Numbered from the stretch's first letter, positions 37,325 through 48,506 are shown. The stretch: 64,000 bases of DNA from Vibrio sp. ES.051 (GCF_002563795.1 NZ_PDJL01000005.1:186001-250000); one strand, 5' to 3'. Numbers and translations are program-made. Notes: generated from the letters alone by a model not told the origin.

Positions 37325-38338
37325 TTAGTAGTAATCGCGGATCAGTACTTCTGCGATTTGGACGGCATTTGTTGCTGCACCTTTACGTACGTTATCAGCA
37401 ACCACCCACAAATTAATACCACTATGATGACTAATATCATTGCGAATTCGACCAACCATGACATGGTCTTTACCACCCGCATCACGAACTTGAGTTGGGA
37501 AGTCATCGCTCGGGAAGACTTCAATACCTTCCGTTTGCTCAAGTAAGCTGGTTACTTCTTGTGCGTCAATTTGTGAACGAGTCTCGATGTGCAGCGCTTC
37601 TGCGTGGCCGTAAAATACTGGTACACGAACACAGGTAGGATTCACGGTGATCGTTGGATCATTGAAGATCTTCTGCGTCTCCCACACCATTTTCATTTCT
37701 TCTTTGGTGTAGCCGTTTTCTGTCATCTGATCGATTTGAGGAATACAGTTAAATGCGATCTGTTGAGAGAACTGCGCCTTATCAGCTGGAAGTCCGTTCA
37801 ACAATTTTGCCGTTTGACCTGCCAGTTCATCCACCCCTGCTTTACCCGCACCAGATACCGATTGATAAGTCGATACGTTAATACGCTCAATCCCTACTGC
37901 ATCATGGATTGGCTTTAGTGCCACCAGCATCTGGATAGTCGAGCAGTTTGGGTTTGCGATGATATTGCGGTTACGGAATTCCGCAATCGCTTCTGGATTC
38001 ACTTCTGGCACCACCAAAGGAATGTCGAACTCGTAACGGAAGTGTGACGTATTATCGATAACGATAACGCCCTCATCTGCCGCTATCGGCGCCCACTTTG
38101 CCGATAGCTCACCACCCGCAGAGAAGAATGCAATGTGAACCTGAGACCAATCAAACTCTTCTACGTTTTGTACTTGGATAGTTTTACCATTAAAGCGGTA
38201 AGCCTTGCCTTCACTGCGTTCACTTGCCAAAAGGTGGATTTTATCCACTGGGAATTTACGTTCTTGAAGCACTTCTAAAATTGTTTCACCGACCGCGCCG
38301 GTCGCACCAAAAATGGCAACATTGTATTGCTGGCTCAT
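37325..38338 (-). CDS. asd: Aspartate-semialdehyde dehydrogenase
   Basis: 337 residues. NADP loop [10 protein letters not shown], active-site Cys132 in [23 protein letters not shown], and a conserved [15 protein letters not shown] region with the catalytic His. It reduces aspartyl phosphate to the semialdehyde for Lys/Met/Thr and diaminopimelate. In E. coli the gene at this place (usg) is a paralogue lacking the activity; here the catalytic Cys and His are intact. The sequence is of the second, Gram-positive-like ASADH type, known as one of two V. cholerae isozymes. It overlaps pdxB by 4 bases (ATGA). Confidence 0.93.
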   Translation of the reverse strand: MSQQYNVAIFGATGAVGETILEVLQERKFPVDKIHLLASERSEGKAYRFNGKTIQVQNVEEFDWSQVHIAFFSAGGELSAKWAPIAADEGVIVIDNTSHFRYEFDIPLVVPEVNPEAIAEFRNRNIIANPNCSTIQMLVALKPIHDAVGIERINVSTYQSVSGAGKAGVDELAGQTAKLLNGLPADKAQFSQQIAFNCIPQIDQMTENGYTKEEMKMVWETQKIFNDPTITVNPTCVRVPVFYGHAEALHIETRSQIDAQEVTSLLEQTEGIEVFPSDDFPTQVRDAGGKDHVMVGRIRNDISHHSGINLWVVADNVRKGAATNAVQIAEVLIRDYY

Positions 38339-39468
38339 TGACTTACCTCAATCTGAAAACCTAATTCTGCTAATGGGGCAAGATTGCATTTTTGGTTACC
38401 CATTAGCGTGACAGCGCTGTATTCACGGCGATCCCAGTAGTTTTTACGCATCAGGTCAAAAGCGCCTGGCTTACTGATCTCACGACGGAAAAGAGCGTCA
38501 TCTCTACGCACATCATAGATTAACTGCGTGATGTTATGCAGTGTTGCTTCATCCCAAGCTCTGTCCAATACCATTGTTGGCACAGGCGCGGTTGGCAGCA
38601 AATCACTGGCGTGCGCACGTAATTCGTTATTTAAGAACTCACAGTAACTGTTAAAAATCATTGTGGTACCGCGAGCTTTCCCTTCCAAGCCATAGCCTGC
38701 AACGTGAGGGGTGGCGAATGCTAGCAGAGGCAGAAGCTCCATATCAACCTCTGGTTCAAATTCAAAGACGTCCAGCGCTGCGGTGAAACCGTCGTTTTTC
38801 AACAGGCGTTGCTTCAATGCGGCGTTATCAACGATTGGACCTCGCGCGGCGTTAATCAAAATTTGATCACCACGAAGCGAGTTTAAAACGGTTTCATCAA
38901 TTAAATGATGAGTTGGATATGGACCATCTCTGGTGATTGGCGTGTGCAGCGTAATGACGTCTGAGCTTTCAATCAGCTCTGTTAACGGAGTGAAGGTGCG
39001 AGGGTCTCCCTCTTGCTGTTTGAATGGGTCATTGATGAGTACCTTAATGCCCATACCTTTCAAACATTTCTCTAGGTAGCTCCCCACTTGACCAGCACCG
39101 ATGATACCAACGGTTTTATCAAAAATAGAAAAACCTTGTTGTTGTGCTAGCACCATCATCACACTAAATACGTACTCGGCCACGCCAACTTTGTTACATC
39201 CTGGCGCTGCAGTGAAAGAAATATCTTTTGCTTGTAAAAGCGCTTGGTCAACATGATCCATGCCTGCCGTTGCGGTACCGACAAACTTAAGCTTGCTTGC
39301 TTTGCTTAGTAACGCTGCATTGACTTGGGTTACGGAGCGAATCATCAGCGCATCGGCATCCATTAGGTCATCCGCGGTTAAAGTACGACCCGGTTTTAGA
39401 ATCACTTCACCGAGTTGGCCGAAGAGCTCTTCAGCGTACGGCATATTTTCATCAACAATAATTTTCAT
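38335..39468 (-). CDS. pdxB: Erythronate-4-phosphate dehydrogenase PdxB
   Basis: 377 residues. Second step of the DXP-dependent pyridoxal phosphate pathway. Hydroxyacid dehydrogenase fold with NAD motif [17 protein letters not shown] and catalytic region [15 protein letters not shown] start at 39468 ([16 protein letters not shown]) by family; the open frame runs 36 codons further upstream but those residues are not family-like. Shine-Dalgarno is weak. Coupled to asd by overlap. Confidence 0.94.
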   Translation of the reverse strand: MKIIVDENMPYAEELFGQLGEVILKPGRTLTADDLMDADALMIRSVTQVNAALLSKASKLKFVGTATAGMDHVDQALLQAKDISFTAAPGCNKVGVAEYVFSVMMVLAQQQGFSIFDKTVGIIGAGQVGSYLEKCLKGMGIKVLINDPFKQQEGDPRTFTPLTELIESSDVITLHTPITRDGPYPTHHLIDETVLNSLRGDQILINAARGPIVDNAALKQRLLKNDGFTAALDVFEFEPEVDMELLPLLAFATPHVAGYGLEGKARGTTMIFNSYCEFLNNELRAHASDLLPTAPVPTMVLDRAWDEATLHNITQLIYDVRRDDALFRREISKPGAFDLMRKNYWDRREYSAVTLMGNQKCNLAPLAELGFQIEVSQ

Positions 39469-39604
39469 AGCGCCAGCGTTTTTAAGATCCATTTTTAAGA
39501 GTTTGTATCCCGTCAAAGTCTGAGGGGATAAGGGGTCTGGGTACAGAGATTGTGCCCTTTTCCCTGAGAATCTCAAGAAATAGCGTAACCAAAACGGAAA
39601 ATTA

Positions 39605-39636
39605 GAAAAGAAAAAGCCCGGCTAAAATAGCCGGGC
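39605..39636 (-). terminator. Terminator of fabB and its 3' UTR RNA
   Basis: Stem GCCCGGCT / AGCCGGGC with loop AAAAT, then TTTTTCTTTTC on the minus strand: a strong Rho-independent terminator with an Hfq-friendly U tail. Confidence 0.93.
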
Positions 39637-39776
39637 AAAGTTCCAGAACAAAAGGATCCTATCCCGCTCTCCATGGGATAGAGTCTGCGTCTGTTCGATC
39701 AGTGTCACTGATCAAGCTCTGGAAACTGCTTTATTGGAGTCAATATCACTTTGCGTCAAGGCTCCAATACATTCAG
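39605..39776 (-). ncRNA. fabB 3' UTR, candidate FarS-like small RNA
   Basis: The 172 bases after the fabB stop have no gene but several stems: TATTGGAG/CTCCAATA (39732-39769), a perfect palindrome GATCAGTGTCACTGATC (39697-39713), CTATCCC/GGGATAG (39659-39681), and a final terminator. In V. cholerae, FarS is cut from the fabB 3' UTR by RNase E and represses fadE mRNAs, linking synthesis and degradation of fatty acids. Position and terminator fit a FarS homologue, but I did not recognise its seed from memory and the 5' end is unknown. Confidence 0.5.
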
Positions 39777-40988
39777 TTAACCTTGGTATTTTTTAATAAC
39801 CAAAGTTGCGTTTGTGCCGCCAAAGCCAAAACTGTTTGACATCACAGTCGTCAGTTCTGCATCGCGAGCTTCTGTCACGATATCTAAGCCTTGAGCTGCT
39901 TCGTCCAAGTTTTCAATGTTGATGCTTGGAGCAATGAAGTTTTTGTCTAGCATTAGCGTAGAGTAAATAGTTTCATGCACGCCCGCTGCACCAAGAGCGT
40001 GACCTGTCATTGCTTTTGTCGCAGATATTGCAGGGCTCTTTTCACCAAATAGTTGTTGAATAGCGCCAAGCTCTTTTACGTCACCGACTGGCGTCGACGT
40101 ACCGTGCGTATTAATGTAATCCACACCATCAACGTCTTGCATCGCCATCTTCATACAACGGATCGCGCCTTCACCTGATGGTGCTACCATGTCATAGCCG
40201 TCTGATGTCGCACCATAACCGACGATCTCACCGTAGATTTTCGCGCCACGTGCCAGTGCATGTTCAAGCTCTTCGATCACCAGCATGCCGCCGCCGCCAG
40301 AGATCACAAACCCGTCACGATCGACATCGTAAGTACGTGAGGCTTTATCTGGTGTGTCGTTGTATTTCGTTGATAAGGCGCCCATCGCGTCAAACATCAT
40401 AGTCTGAGACCAATCAAGTTCTTCACCACCACCGGCAAAAACAATGTCTTGCTTGCCAAGCTGAATCAGCTCCATCGCGTGACCGATACAGTGTGCTGAT
40501 GTTGCACAAGCGGAGCTCATTGAGTAGTTCACACCACGAATCTTAAATGGCGTAGCTAAACAAGCCGAAACCGTTGATGACATCGTGCGAGGAACCATGT
40601 AAGGGCCCACGCGTTTTACGCCTTTCGCACGCATCGTGTCTGTTGCAACTGTTTGGTTGTATGCAGAAGCACCACCAGAACCAGCAACGATACCGGTGCG
40701 ATCGTTTGAAACTTGATCTTCTGTTAGGCCAGCGTCTGCGATTGCCTGCTCCATTGATAGGTATGCATAAGCCGCCGCATCACCCATAAAGCGCATCTGC
40801 TTACGGTCGATGTGCTCCGCTGGGTTGATTTTCAGATCACCCCATACTTGCGAACGAAGACCGTGTTCTTTGAACTGCTCAGATGCAGTGATGCCAGATT
40901 TGCCCGCTTTAAGAGACGCTAGAACTTCTTCGACGTTGTTACCGATACTTGAAACAATACCCATACCGGTGATTACGACTCGTTTCAT
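39777..40988 (-). CDS. fabB: 3-Oxoacyl-ACP synthase I FabB
   Basis: 403 residues, chain-elongating ketosynthase needed for unsaturated fatty acids. Catalytic Cys in [17 protein letters not shown], His residues in [11 protein letters not shown] and [10 protein letters not shown], and terminal SFGFGGTNA. Start at 40988 (MKRVVITG) with AGGA upstream; the frame opens seven codons earlier. It diverges from mnmC across 127 bases. The 3' UTR is long and structured. Confidence 0.97.
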   Translation of the reverse strand: MKRVVITGMGIVSSIGNNVEEVLASLKAGKSGITASEQFKEHGLRSQVWGDLKINPAEHIDRKQMRFMGDAAAYAYLSMEQAIADAGLTEDQVSNDRTGIVAGSGGASAYNQTVATDTMRAKGVKRVGPYMVPRTMSSTVSACLATPFKIRGVNYSMSSACATSAHCIGHAMELIQLGKQDIVFAGGGEELDWSQTMMFDAMGALSTKYNDTPDKASRTYDVDRDGFVISGGGGMLVIEELEHALARGAKIYGEIVGYGATSDGYDMVAPSGEGAIRCMKMAMQDVDGVDYINTHGTSTPVGDVKELGAIQQLFGEKSPAISATKAMTGHALGAAGVHETIYSTLMLDKNFIAPSINIENLDEAAQGLDIVTEARDAELTTVMSNSFGFGGTNATLVIKKYQG

Positions 40989-41115
40989 TATGACATTCCT
41001 ATAATTCAAAAATCCGCTAGATGATAACTAAGATAGTCAACAAAAGTGGTCAGCTTTCCCATAAATTCGTACAATCGCCCCATTCTTACCGCGCCAAATC
41101 ACAATTTGCACCATT

Positions 41116-43134
41116 ATGACTTCAATAAAAAACGCAGAGCTTGGTTGGAACGAAGCTGGTACTCCGGTTTCAGACCAATTTGATGATGTTTACTTCTCTA
41201 ACGTAAACGGTCTTGAAGAGACACGCTACGTTTTCTTAAAACAAAATCACCTCCCAGAGAGATGGCAGACGTTCGAACAAAGACGTTTTGTTATTAGTGA
41301 AACGGGATTTGGCACTGGATTGAACTTTTTAGCTGTGTGGCAATGGTTTCGCGAATTTCGCCATAATTCCCCAGAAGCACCACTCAAAGAGCTGCATTTT
41401 ATTAGCTTTGAAAAATACCCTCTAAGCAAAGCCGACTTAAAAAAAGCGCATGAAGCGTGGCCAGAATTAGCTGAATATGCGAAAAAGCTGCAACAGTACT
41501 ACCCAGCAGCGGTGCCTGAGTGCCACCGCATTGTGCTAGAAGATGGCGCCGTCACACTCGACCTTTGGTTTGGTGACATCAAAGACTGCATGCCACAAGT
41601 ACCTTACACAGAGCACGGCCTGACCGATGCGTGGTTCCTTGATGGCTTTGCACCCAGTAAAAATCCAGAAATGTGGAACCAACACTTGTTTGATGGCATG
41701 GCAAAACTGGCGAAGCAAGACTGCACGGTCGCGACATTTACTGCCGCGGGCTTTGTTCGTCGCGGCCTGAATGACGCTGGCTTCACCATGAAGAAAGTCA
41801 AAGGCTTTGGTACCAAACGTGACATGATCGCCGGCTCAATGGAGCAGCGCAACATGCACTCCAATCACTTACCTTGGTTCCATCGAACAGCAGCAACAAA
41901 CCATGACTCGATTGCCATCATTGGAGGTGGCATTGCGAGCGCGACATTAGCGAAGACGCTGGTTCGTCGTGGTCAAAACGTGACGCTTTATTGTAAAGAC
42001 ACGCAACCAGCAAAAGGCGCATCGGGCAACCGACAAGGCGCAGTGTACCCCCTATTAAATGGTCCACATGCTGGTGTCTCTCGCGTCTTTGCCCCCGCCT
42101 TTTTATTTGCTCGCCAGTTTGTAGAGCAAGCAGCAGAAAGTATTGAGTTCGACCATGACTGGTGCGGTGTCACGCAATTGATGTGGGATGAAAAGTCCGC
42201 AGAGAAGTTAGGAAAAATGCTGAATGGTAATTTTCCACCTGAATTAATCCACAAGTTATCTGCTGAAGATACTACGGCGAAAATCGGTTTACCCATCGAT
42301 ATGGCTTCGGTGCACTACCCTCTGGGGGGCTGGTTATGTCCTGCTGAACTGACTGGCGGCTTAATTACCCAACTGGAACAAACGAACCTCTTCAGTGTTC
42401 AATTTGAACATAACGTAGAGTCATTAGAATGGAGTGATACCAACCAACTCTGGGCTCTGACGGCGAATGCTCAGACATTCGAACATTCTGTCGTGGTCAT
42501 CGCCAATGGTCATGAATTTCAAGCCCTGAGCCAAACGGCGGATCTACCCATGGGCAAAGTGAAAGGACAAGTAAGCCATGCTCCAGCAACAGAAACGCTA
42601 TCTAAGTTAAAAACCGTGCTGTGTTACGACGGTTACATGACACCAGTTAACCCGAGCAACCAACACCTTTGTATTGGTGCAAGCTATGACCGCAACCACT
42701 TAGATTATGAGTTTGATGCAAGCGCACAAAAAGATAATGCGAAAAAACTCCTCCAATGCATACCAAACCAGCAATGGACAAAAGAAGTAGATATCAGCAA
42801 CAATTTATCTCGCCAAGCCATTCGTTGCGTCAGCCGCGACCATTTGCCTTTTGTGGGTAACGTGAGTGGCTTCGAGACTATCAAGGCACAATACGCCCAT
42901 TTACAGGGCAAGAAACAAGACCAAGTAGAGACGATTCGCCATTACCCTAACCTCTTCTGTTTTTTAGGATTAGGCTCGCGCGGCTTGAGCTCTGCGCCAC
43001 TATTGGCTGAAGTGTTAGCGTCGCAAATATGTGGCGATCCTCTACCACTGCCTGTTGATGTGTTAACTGGCCTTCATCCGAGTCGGATGTGGGTACGCAA
43101 GTTACGCAAAGGTAAGGCGATTACGAAACTTTAA
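41116..43134 (+). CDS. mnmC: Bifunctional tRNA wobble-uridine enzyme MnmC
   Basis: 672 residues. N-terminal SAM methyltransferase ([32 protein letters not shown]) makes mnm5s2U from nm5s2U, and the C-terminal FAD oxidoreductase ([19 protein letters not shown] from about residue 265) first removes the carboxymethyl group from cmnm5s2U. The two-domain architecture and order match E. coli MnmC, and the gene is likewise divergent from fabB. Confidence 0.96.
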   Translation: MTSIKNAELGWNEAGTPVSDQFDDVYFSNVNGLEETRYVFLKQNHLPERWQTFEQRRFVISETGFGTGLNFLAVWQWFREFRHNSPEAPLKELHFISFEKYPLSKADLKKAHEAWPELAEYAKKLQQYYPAAVPECHRIVLEDGAVTLDLWFGDIKDCMPQVPYTEHGLTDAWFLDGFAPSKNPEMWNQHLFDGMAKLAKQDCTVATFTAAGFVRRGLNDAGFTMKKVKGFGTKRDMIAGSMEQRNMHSNHLPWFHRTAATNHDSIAIIGGGIASATLAKTLVRRGQNVTLYCKDTQPAKGASGNRQGAVYPLLNGPHAGVSRVFAPAFLFARQFVEQAAESIEFDHDWCGVTQLMWDEKSAEKLGKMLNGNFPPELIHKLSAEDTTAKIGLPIDMASVHYPLGGWLCPAELTGGLITQLEQTNLFSVQFEHNVESLEWSDTNQLWALTANAQTFEHSVVVIANGHEFQALSQTADLPMGKVKGQVSHAPATETLSKLKTVLCYDGYMTPVNPSNQHLCIGASYDRNHLDYEFDASAQKDNAKKLLQCIPNQQWTKEVDISNNLSRQAIRCVSRDHLPFVGNVSGFETIKAQYAHLQGKKQDQVETIRHYPNLFCFLGLGSRGLSSAPLLAEVLASQICGDPLPLPVDVLTGLHPSRMWVRKLRKGKAITKL

Positions 43135-43153
43135 TTGACGCGCAATATCGAGG

Positions 43154-43186
43154 TTCCCGCTCACGGCTGAGCACCGTGTTCGGGAA
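43154..43186. repeat. Hairpin between mnmC and the FMN reductase gene
   Basis: TTCCCG-CT-CACGG / CCGTG-TT-CGGGAA, an interrupted 11-bp stem between convergent genes. It lacks a clear T tract but could end transcription from both sides. Confidence 0.6.
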
Positions 43187-43203
43187 TCTGAATCTGGTTG
43201 GCT

Positions 43204-43728
43204 TTACGCCAATTTTGCCACCGCTTGCTTCACTTGCTCTGCGACTTCCTGATTCAAAACCTGACCCGCTTCCACATCAAAATTTTCATAGAAACTTGGT
43301 ATCGATAGCGACGCTTTCACCTCCGCACCAAAGAACTGTGCCGCGCCCGTTGCTGCAGCTAATACGCTTTGTGCCCCACCAGGCCCCGGAGACGTTGCAA
43401 GGTAAACAGCTGGCTTATTTTGGAACACGTTACTGTCTATACGCGTCGCCCAATCAAATAAGTTCTTGTACGCCGCCGTATAAGAGCCATTGTGCTCTGC
43501 GAACGAAACAATAATGGCATCAGCCTTCGCTAGGTCACGCAAAAAAGCGCTGGCTCCTTCTGCTTGACCAATTTCTTTCTCTTTGTCTTCACTAAACATC
43601 GGTACTTGATAATTATTCAAGTCCAAAACTTCCACTTCAGCGTCTTTGATTTGGTTCGCGGCGTAAGTTGCCAGCACTTTGTTGATTGAAGTTGAGCTAG
43701 TAGAAGCGCCAAATGCGATAATTTTCAT
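43204..43728 (-). CDS. NADPH-dependent FMN reductase / NAD(P)H:quinone oxidoreductase family
   Basis: 174 residues, flavodoxin-like fold. GASTSSTSINKVLA is the phosphate-binding loop for FMN; FAEHNGSYTAAYKNLFDWATR matches the conserved E(Y/H)N block that stacks on flavin; SPGPGGAQSVL is also typical of the FMN_red family (ChrR, azoreductase and chromate reductase-like enzymes). Substrate in vivo unknown. Monocistronic, converging on mnmC. Confidence 0.85.
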   Translation of the reverse strand: MKIIAFGASTSSTSINKVLATYAANQIKDAEVEVLDLNNYQVPMFSEDKEKEIGQAEGASAFLRDLAKADAIIVSFAEHNGSYTAAYKNLFDWATRIDSNVFQNKPAVYLATSPGPGGAQSVLAAATGAAQFFGAEVKASLSIPSFYENFDVEAGQVLNQEVAEQVKQAVAKLA

Positions 43729-43871
43729 GGTTGTCGTCCTTTGTTCAGGTTTTATACTAAGCAGAATAAAACTTGAACAGTTACGCTACAACCACAAAAA
43801 TTTTATGGAGAGAGTCAAATTTTTCGAAATAAATGCAATCTTTAAGAATAGGGAAGATATTGTGGTTCGGA

Positions 43872-44135
43872 TCAAGCTTGAGCGTGGAGCTCTTGCCATA
43901 AATCGTTCACAATACTGCGATCTGCAGGGCTAAGCTCTGTACGAGCTTCTTCAATACTGTGCGTGATACGAGATTTGAGTTCCTCGATATCATTAATGCC
44001 TTCTTCTTCACAAGAGGCCGCAGACAGAGAAATGTGACCGCGTAGATAACCACCAGCAAATAATTCATCATCAGATGCCGTTTCAATGCGCGCATCAATC
44101 AACTCTAATAGTTTTTCTTCAAATTCAATAATCAT
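43872..44135 (-). CDS. yfcL: YfcL family protein
   Basis: 87 residues with the block ASDDELFAGGYLRGHISL shared with E. coli YfcL, and an ELSPADRSIVNDLWQELHAQA C-terminus. Function unknown. It stands directly after epmC (14-base gap) and near mnmC, as in E. coli. Confidence 0.88.
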   Translation of the reverse strand: MIIEFEEKLLELIDARIETASDDELFAGGYLRGHISLSAASCEEEGINDIEELKSRITHSIEEARTELSPADRSIVNDLWQELHAQA

Positions 44136-44149
44136 GGTGTATCTCGAGG

Positions 44150-44680
44150 TTACTTAAGTATAAAGTCAGACGTTTCCAGCGGCTTAGTGTGGTAGAAAGC
44201 ACGTAATGCTTCCGAGAGCATTTTTACCCTAGGCGGCAGTCCTGCTTCCAAAATACCCAACACTTCTTTATGCACTTTTTGCATAAAACCAAGCCTATCT
44301 GGTTCAAAATCGCCGTGTAGATTGTCACAACTGACAGTAAAAGGGAAGCCAGCACTTTGTGCCAGAATCCATTCATAAGCTTGCGGCCGCACTTCAACTT
44401 TCTCAAACTCAGCTTGAACTTCGGCCGTGCGCCCATCAGGCTCATACCAATAGCCAAAATCTTCTAATAAGCGACGTTCTGGACCGGCGACACACCAATG
44501 AGCAATCTCATGCAGTGCCGAAGCATAAAAACCCCGAGCAAAAATAATCCGATGATGAGGATGTTCATCATTCGCTGGGAGATAAATGGGCTCGTCACCA
44601 CCTCGCTCTAATTTAGTATTAAATTGGTCTAAAAAGGTGTGATTGAAAATGGTGATCAGGTCTTGGTATTCGTGGGTCAT
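44150..44680 (-). CDS. epmC: Elongation factor P hydroxylase EpmC (YfcM)
   Basis: 176 residues. Hydroxylates the beta-lysylated lysine of EF-P, the last step of EF-P maturation. The metal motif HEIAH (57-61) and IFARGFYASALHEIAHWC are diagnostic, with GPERRLLEDFGYWYEPDGR following. Co-transcribed with yfcL. The partner enzymes EpmA and EpmB are not in this window. Confidence 0.92.
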   Translation of the reverse strand: MTHEYQDLITIFNHTFLDQFNTKLERGGDEPIYLPANDEHPHHRIIFARGFYASALHEIAHWCVAGPERRLLEDFGYWYEPDGRTAEVQAEFEKVEVRPQAYEWILAQSAGFPFTVSCDNLHGDFEPDRLGFMQKVHKEVLGILEAGLPPRVKMLSEALRAFYHTKPLETSDFILK

Positions 44681-45011
44681 TGTCGAGTCTGTACTTCAAT
44701 TTGACATTCGCTGCATATTGTTACTGTTTTTACTTATAAGGTAAAGGCTGTACCACAGTTTTGGTTATTAGTTGAATTTATCTGAATGTCGCTTTATCCA
44801 TATAATTTCTCATTCGTCAGCGCACCGATTTACCACTACACTCTCGCTTTATTTTAATGCCTCTCAAGCTGCTGTTTTATAAGTAATTTGACTATAGGCA
44901 TGTTGTGGCTTTTTATCACTTTTTAAGAATGATAGAGCCTTTTGTAAGTGTTGTTACTGCTTCTACCCTTCTTTTGTAGAACGTGGTCATTGTTACTTTG
45001 AGTGTTCCGAT
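44681..45011. other. Gene-free divergent region epmC / TRIC gene
   Basis: 331 bases of AT-rich DNA holding the divergent promoters. I see no strong hairpin, no RNA gene and no supportable small frame; I also looked for a glycine riboswitch core and did not find one. Confidence 0.5.
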
Positions 45012-45635
45012 ATGTTGCTAAGTGTGTTGTATATCATTGGTATCACGGCTGAAGCCATGACAGGTGCGTTAAGCGCTGGTAGAAGAAAGATGGACTGGTT
45101 TGGTGTCATGTTAGTGGCAAGTGCGACGGCTATTGGTGGTGGCACTGTGCGAGACATCTTATTAGGGCATTATCCTCTTGGTTGGGTAAAGAACCCAGAG
45201 TTTTTGGCAATTACGTGTGTTGCTGGCGTGCTAACGACCGGTTTGGCTAAGTGGGTCATCAAGTTTAAAGGCTTATTTATCCGCCTTGATGCACTTGGTT
45301 TGATCGTATTTAGTATTATCGGTACTAAGATTGCTATGGGCATGGGCTTGCATCTCGGGATCTGCATGGTGTCTGCGCTCGTCACCGGTGTATTTGGAGG
45401 CTTACTTCGAGATTTAATTTGTCGTCAAACGCCGTTGGTATTGCACGAAGAGCTTTATGCGTCCGTCGCTCTTATTGCATCTGGTCTGTACTTAACACTT
45501 TTAGAGTTTAACGTAACCGATGTGACGGCCACCAGCATCACGCTTGTTACTGGTTATATGTTGCGTATGGCGGCAGTTCGCTTTAAATGGCGTTTACCTT
45601 CGTTCCATCTAGAAACTGAAGGTTCCATCCACTGA
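45012..45635 (+). CDS. TRIC-family (UPF0126) membrane channel, YadS/YicG-like
   Basis: 207 residues with seven hydrophobic segments arranged as two repeats, each with a glycine-rich turn: AIGGGTVRDILLG and VFGGLLRDLICRQTP. This is the pattern of prokaryotic TRIC cation channels, also annotated as glycine transporter domain. Conducted species not proven. Terminated by the hairpin at 45661. Confidence 0.87.
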   Translation: MLLSVLYIIGITAEAMTGALSAGRRKMDWFGVMLVASATAIGGGTVRDILLGHYPLGWVKNPEFLAITCVAGVLTTGLAKWVIKFKGLFIRLDALGLIVFSIIGTKIAMGMGLHLGICMVSALVTGVFGGLLRDLICRQTPLVLHEELYASVALIASGLYLTLLEFNVTDVTATSITLVTGYMLRMAAVRFKWRLPSFHLETEGSIH

Positions 45636-45660
45636 GTGATTTTTATATTATCCAAGACTT

Positions 45661-45687
45661 AAAAGGCTGCTCATTGAGCAGCCTTTT
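45661..45687. terminator. Bidirectional terminator between the TRIC gene and aroC
   Basis: Perfect 12-bp stem AAAAGGCTGCTC / GAGCAGCCTTTT, loop ATT, T tracts on both strands; shared by convergent genes. Confidence 0.92.
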
Positions 45688-45712
45688 ATTTTGGTGAAAT
45701 TCACAGCTAAAT

Positions 45713-46798
45713 TTAAATCATCGGCGTTTCTGTTGTGACACCATGGTTTTGACCACGGTGACGCAACAAGTGATCCATCACGACTATCGCGAGCATCGCT
45801 TCCGCAATCGGCACCGCACGAATACCAACGCATGGATCGTGACGACCTTTGGTAATCAACTGAGTTGCTTCACCTTCTTTTGTGATGGTGTCACCCGGAA
45901 CGGTGATACTTGACGTCGGTTTAAGCGCAATATTTGCGATGACATCTTGCCCAGTAGAGATCCCTCCAAGAATGCCGCCCGCGTGATTACTACCAAATCC
46001 TTGTGGTGAAAGTGGATCACGGTGTTGGCTGCCTTTTTGGTTGACGACATCAAAGCCGTCACCGATCTCTACGCCTTTTACTGCGTTGATGCTCATTAAG
46101 GCATGTGCAATGTCCGCATCTAAGCGATCAAATACAGGTTCACCCAACCCTACAGGCACATTGGTTGCGACAACCTGAATTTTGGCACCAATAGAATCAC
46201 CCTGTTTTTTCAGGTCACGAATGAGTTGATCAAACGCCGCGACTTTGTCTACGTCTGGGCAGAAAAACGCGTTGTTTTCGATTTCATTCCAATCGACTTT
46301 ATCGATAGAAACGTCACCCATTTGTGACAAGTATGCACGAATTTCCACACCGAACTCATCTTTCAAGTATTTCTTCGCAATCGCACCGGCCGCGACACGC
46401 ATTGCGGTTTCACGAGCAGACGAACGCCCGCCTCCACGGTAATCACGGATGCCGTATTTTTGATGATAAGTATAATCAGCATGCCCTGGGCGGAACTTGT
46501 CTTTGATCTCAGAATAATCTTTAGATCTTTGATCGGTATTTTCGATTAAGAGTCCTATTGAAGTTCCTGTGGTTTTACCTTCAAAAATGCCAGAAAGAAT
46601 TTTTACTTCGTCCGGTTCACGACGTTGTGTGGTGTAGCGTGACGTGCCGGGGCGACGACGGTCAAGATCAGTTTGCAGATCTGTTTCTGTAATTGCTAAT
46701 CCCGGAGGACATCCGTCTACGATACATCCCAGTGCGATACCGTGACTTTCCCCGAATGTCGTCACTCGGAAATGTTGTCCGATACTGTTTCCTGCCAT
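45713..46798 (-). CDS. aroC: Chorismate synthase AroC
   Basis: 361 residues. Makes chorismate from EPSP with reduced FMN; chorismate feeds MenF encoded at 11174-12481 here. Signature blocks: [47 protein letters not shown]. Gene order prmB-aroC as in E. coli, with 165 bases and a terminator in between. Confidence 0.97.
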   Translation of the reverse strand: MAGNSIGQHFRVTTFGESHGIALGCIVDGCPPGLAITETDLQTDLDRRRPGTSRYTTQRREPDEVKILSGIFEGKTTGTSIGLLIENTDQRSKDYSEIKDKFRPGHADYTYHQKYGIRDYRGGGRSSARETAMRVAAGAIAKKYLKDEFGVEIRAYLSQMGDVSIDKVDWNEIENNAFFCPDVDKVAAFDQLIRDLKKQGDSIGAKIQVVATNVPVGLGEPVFDRLDADIAHALMSINAVKGVEIGDGFDVVNQKGSQHRDPLSPQGFGSNHAGGILGGISTGQDVIANIALKPTSSITVPGDTITKEGEATQLITKGRHDPCVGIRAVPIAEAMLAIVVMDHLLRHRGQNHGVTTETPMI

Positions 46799-46911
46799 TA
46801 CTTCCTCAAGTTTTTTTCGCTACGCCCGTCAAGCCAAGGCGCAACTGCTTTCAATTCTTCATGGTTTCATAGTGGCTTTATTACGTTTTGATGTAAAGAA
46901 TAAATACGCAT

Positions 46912-46940
46912 AAAAAAACACCGAGCACAGGGCTCGGTGT
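46912..46940 (-). terminator. Rho-independent terminator of prmB
   Basis: Stem ACACCGAGC / GCTCGGTGT (loop five bases), then seven T on the minus strand. Confidence 0.9.
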
Positions 46941-46963
46941 TTCGATATTTCGCTCACAATATT

Positions 46964-47896
46964 TTAATCTTTATACAGTTTGAACTCTTCTGCACATTCC
47001 ACTAGTTGATCTCGCGTCAGCATAAATACACCATGACCACCGTTCTCGAATTCGATCCAAGTAAATGGAATTTGTGGGTATTGTTCCATCATGTGAATCA
47101 TTGAGTTACCAACCTCACAGATCAAAATCCCACTGTCAGTTAGGTAATCCGGAGCATTGGCTAGAATACGGCGAACCAATTTCAGACCGTCAGTCCCGGC
47201 AGCAAGGCCAAGCTCTGGCTCATGGGTGAACTCGTCTGGTAGGCTGTTCATGTCCTCTTCATCCACATATGGTGGGTTAGACACAATCAGGTTGTACTTC
47301 TCTTTTGGTAGGTCACGGAACAAGTCTGAACGGATTGGGAATACTTGCTGCTCCATACCATGGTCTTGAACATTTTGCTCAGCCACTTGCAACGCACCTG
47401 TAGAAATATCAATTGCATCGACTTCTGCTTCTGGGAATGCGTGAGCACATGCAATCGCGATACAACCGCTACCTGTACACAGATCCATGATGCGAGCAGG
47501 CTCTTCTATCAACCAAGGTTGGAACTCAGCTTGAATCAATTCACCAATTGGAGAACGAGGCACAAGTACACGCTCATCGACGAAGAATTCCAGACCACAG
47601 AACCACGCTTTGTTGGTAAGGTAAGCGGTTGGGGTGCGTTCATTAATACGCTTAACAACACGCTCGACAATACGCATACGCTCGCTAGTGGTGAGACGAG
47701 AGTTCAAGACATGTGGAGGCACATCAATCGGTAAGTATAAGGTTGGTAGAATAAGCTGCACCGCTTCATCCCACGCATTATCAGTACCATGACCGTAAAA
47801 CAGGTTCGCTGCATTAAAGCGACTTACCGTCCAACGAATCATATCTTGAAGGGTATACAGCTCTGACACCGCCTCTTCTACAAAAATCTTATCCAA
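46964..47896 (-). CDS. prmB: Ribosomal protein L3 N5-glutamine methyltransferase PrmB
   Basis: 310 residues. SAM methyltransferase with [18 protein letters not shown] (motif I) and the catalytic [10 protein letters not shown]. Modifies the Gln of uL3 (Gln150 in E. coli). Divergent from smrB; the two starts are about 60 bases apart. Confidence 0.95.
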   Translation of the reverse strand: MDKIFVEEAVSELYTLQDMIRWTVSRFNAANLFYGHGTDNAWDEAVQLILPTLYLPIDVPPHVLNSRLTTSERMRIVERVVKRINERTPTAYLTNKAWFCGLEFFVDERVLVPRSPIGELIQAEFQPWLIEEPARIMDLCTGSGCIAIACAHAFPEAEVDAIDISTGALQVAEQNVQDHGMEQQVFPIRSDLFRDLPKEKYNLIVSNPPYVDEEDMNSLPDEFTHEPELGLAAGTDGLKLVRRILANAPDYLTDSGILICEVGNSMIHMMEQYPQIPFTWIEFENGGHGVFMLTRDQLVECAEEFKLYKD

Positions 47897-47958
47897 AATT
47901 GCCTCCGAAAAGCGCTACAATACTGCTAATTAAGTTTATGAATGAAATTGTTTACCTA

Positions 47959-48489
47959 ATGAGCAAAAAAGACACCGAATACGATGACGATTTCGCCTTG
48001 TTTCAGGAAGCAGTACAGGGCGTAAAAAAGTTGCGACAGGATACCATAATCCAGCGACCAAAAAAAAATACTAAACAAAAAGAAATCAAGCGCTCCAACC
48101 GTGAAGCGAGTGACTCTGAGTTTTATTTTTCCGACGAGTTTGTTCCTCGATTAAATGAAGAAGGTCCGACTCGTTATGCTCGTGACGACGTCTCCACCTA
48201 TGAAGTCAAACGTCTACGTCGTGGCGTGTATACTCCTGACGTGTTTCTCGATATGCACGGCATGACGCAACAAGAAGCAAAACGTGAACTCGGTGCGATG
48301 ATCGCTTATTGCGTCAAAAACGAAATTCACTGTGCGTGTGTTCAACACGGGATTGGTAAACATATCTTAAAAAAGAAAGCACCGCTCTGGTTGGCTCAGC
48401 ACCCAGACGTGATGGCGTTTCACCAAGCGCCTCTTGAGTTTGGTGGTAATGGTGCCTTGTTGGTCCTACTCTCGATACCAGAGAAATAA
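47959..48489 (+). CDS. smrB: SmrB, ribosome-rescue endonuclease (Smr domain)
   Basis: 176 residues from ATG at 47959 (MSKKDTEYDDDFALF), which matches the family N-terminus. Two in-frame ATGs exist within 60 bases upstream with no better ribosome site. The Smr domain shows DMHGMTQQEAKRELG and VQHGIGKHILKKK. E. coli SmrB cuts mRNA at collided ribosomes. The central segment EASDSEFYFSDEFVPRLNEEG is also conserved. Confidence 0.93.
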   Translation: MSKKDTEYDDDFALFQEAVQGVKKLRQDTIIQRPKKNTKQKEIKRSNREASDSEFYFSDEFVPRLNEEGPTRYARDDVSTYEVKRLRRGVYTPDVFLDMHGMTQQEAKRELGAMIAYCVKNEIHCACVQHGIGKHILKKKAPLWLAQHPDVMAFHQAPLEFGGNGALLVLLSIPEK

Positions 48490-48506
48490 TTCACGTCAAA
48501 ACAAAA

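Noticed and set aside
39469..39576. 36-residue N-terminal extension of PdxB
   Set aside because: Residues are not family-like and PdxB proteins begin [12 protein letters not shown].
44681..45011. Glycine riboswitch in front of the TRIC/glycine-transporter-domain gene
   Set aside because: The expected conserved core and stems are not visible.
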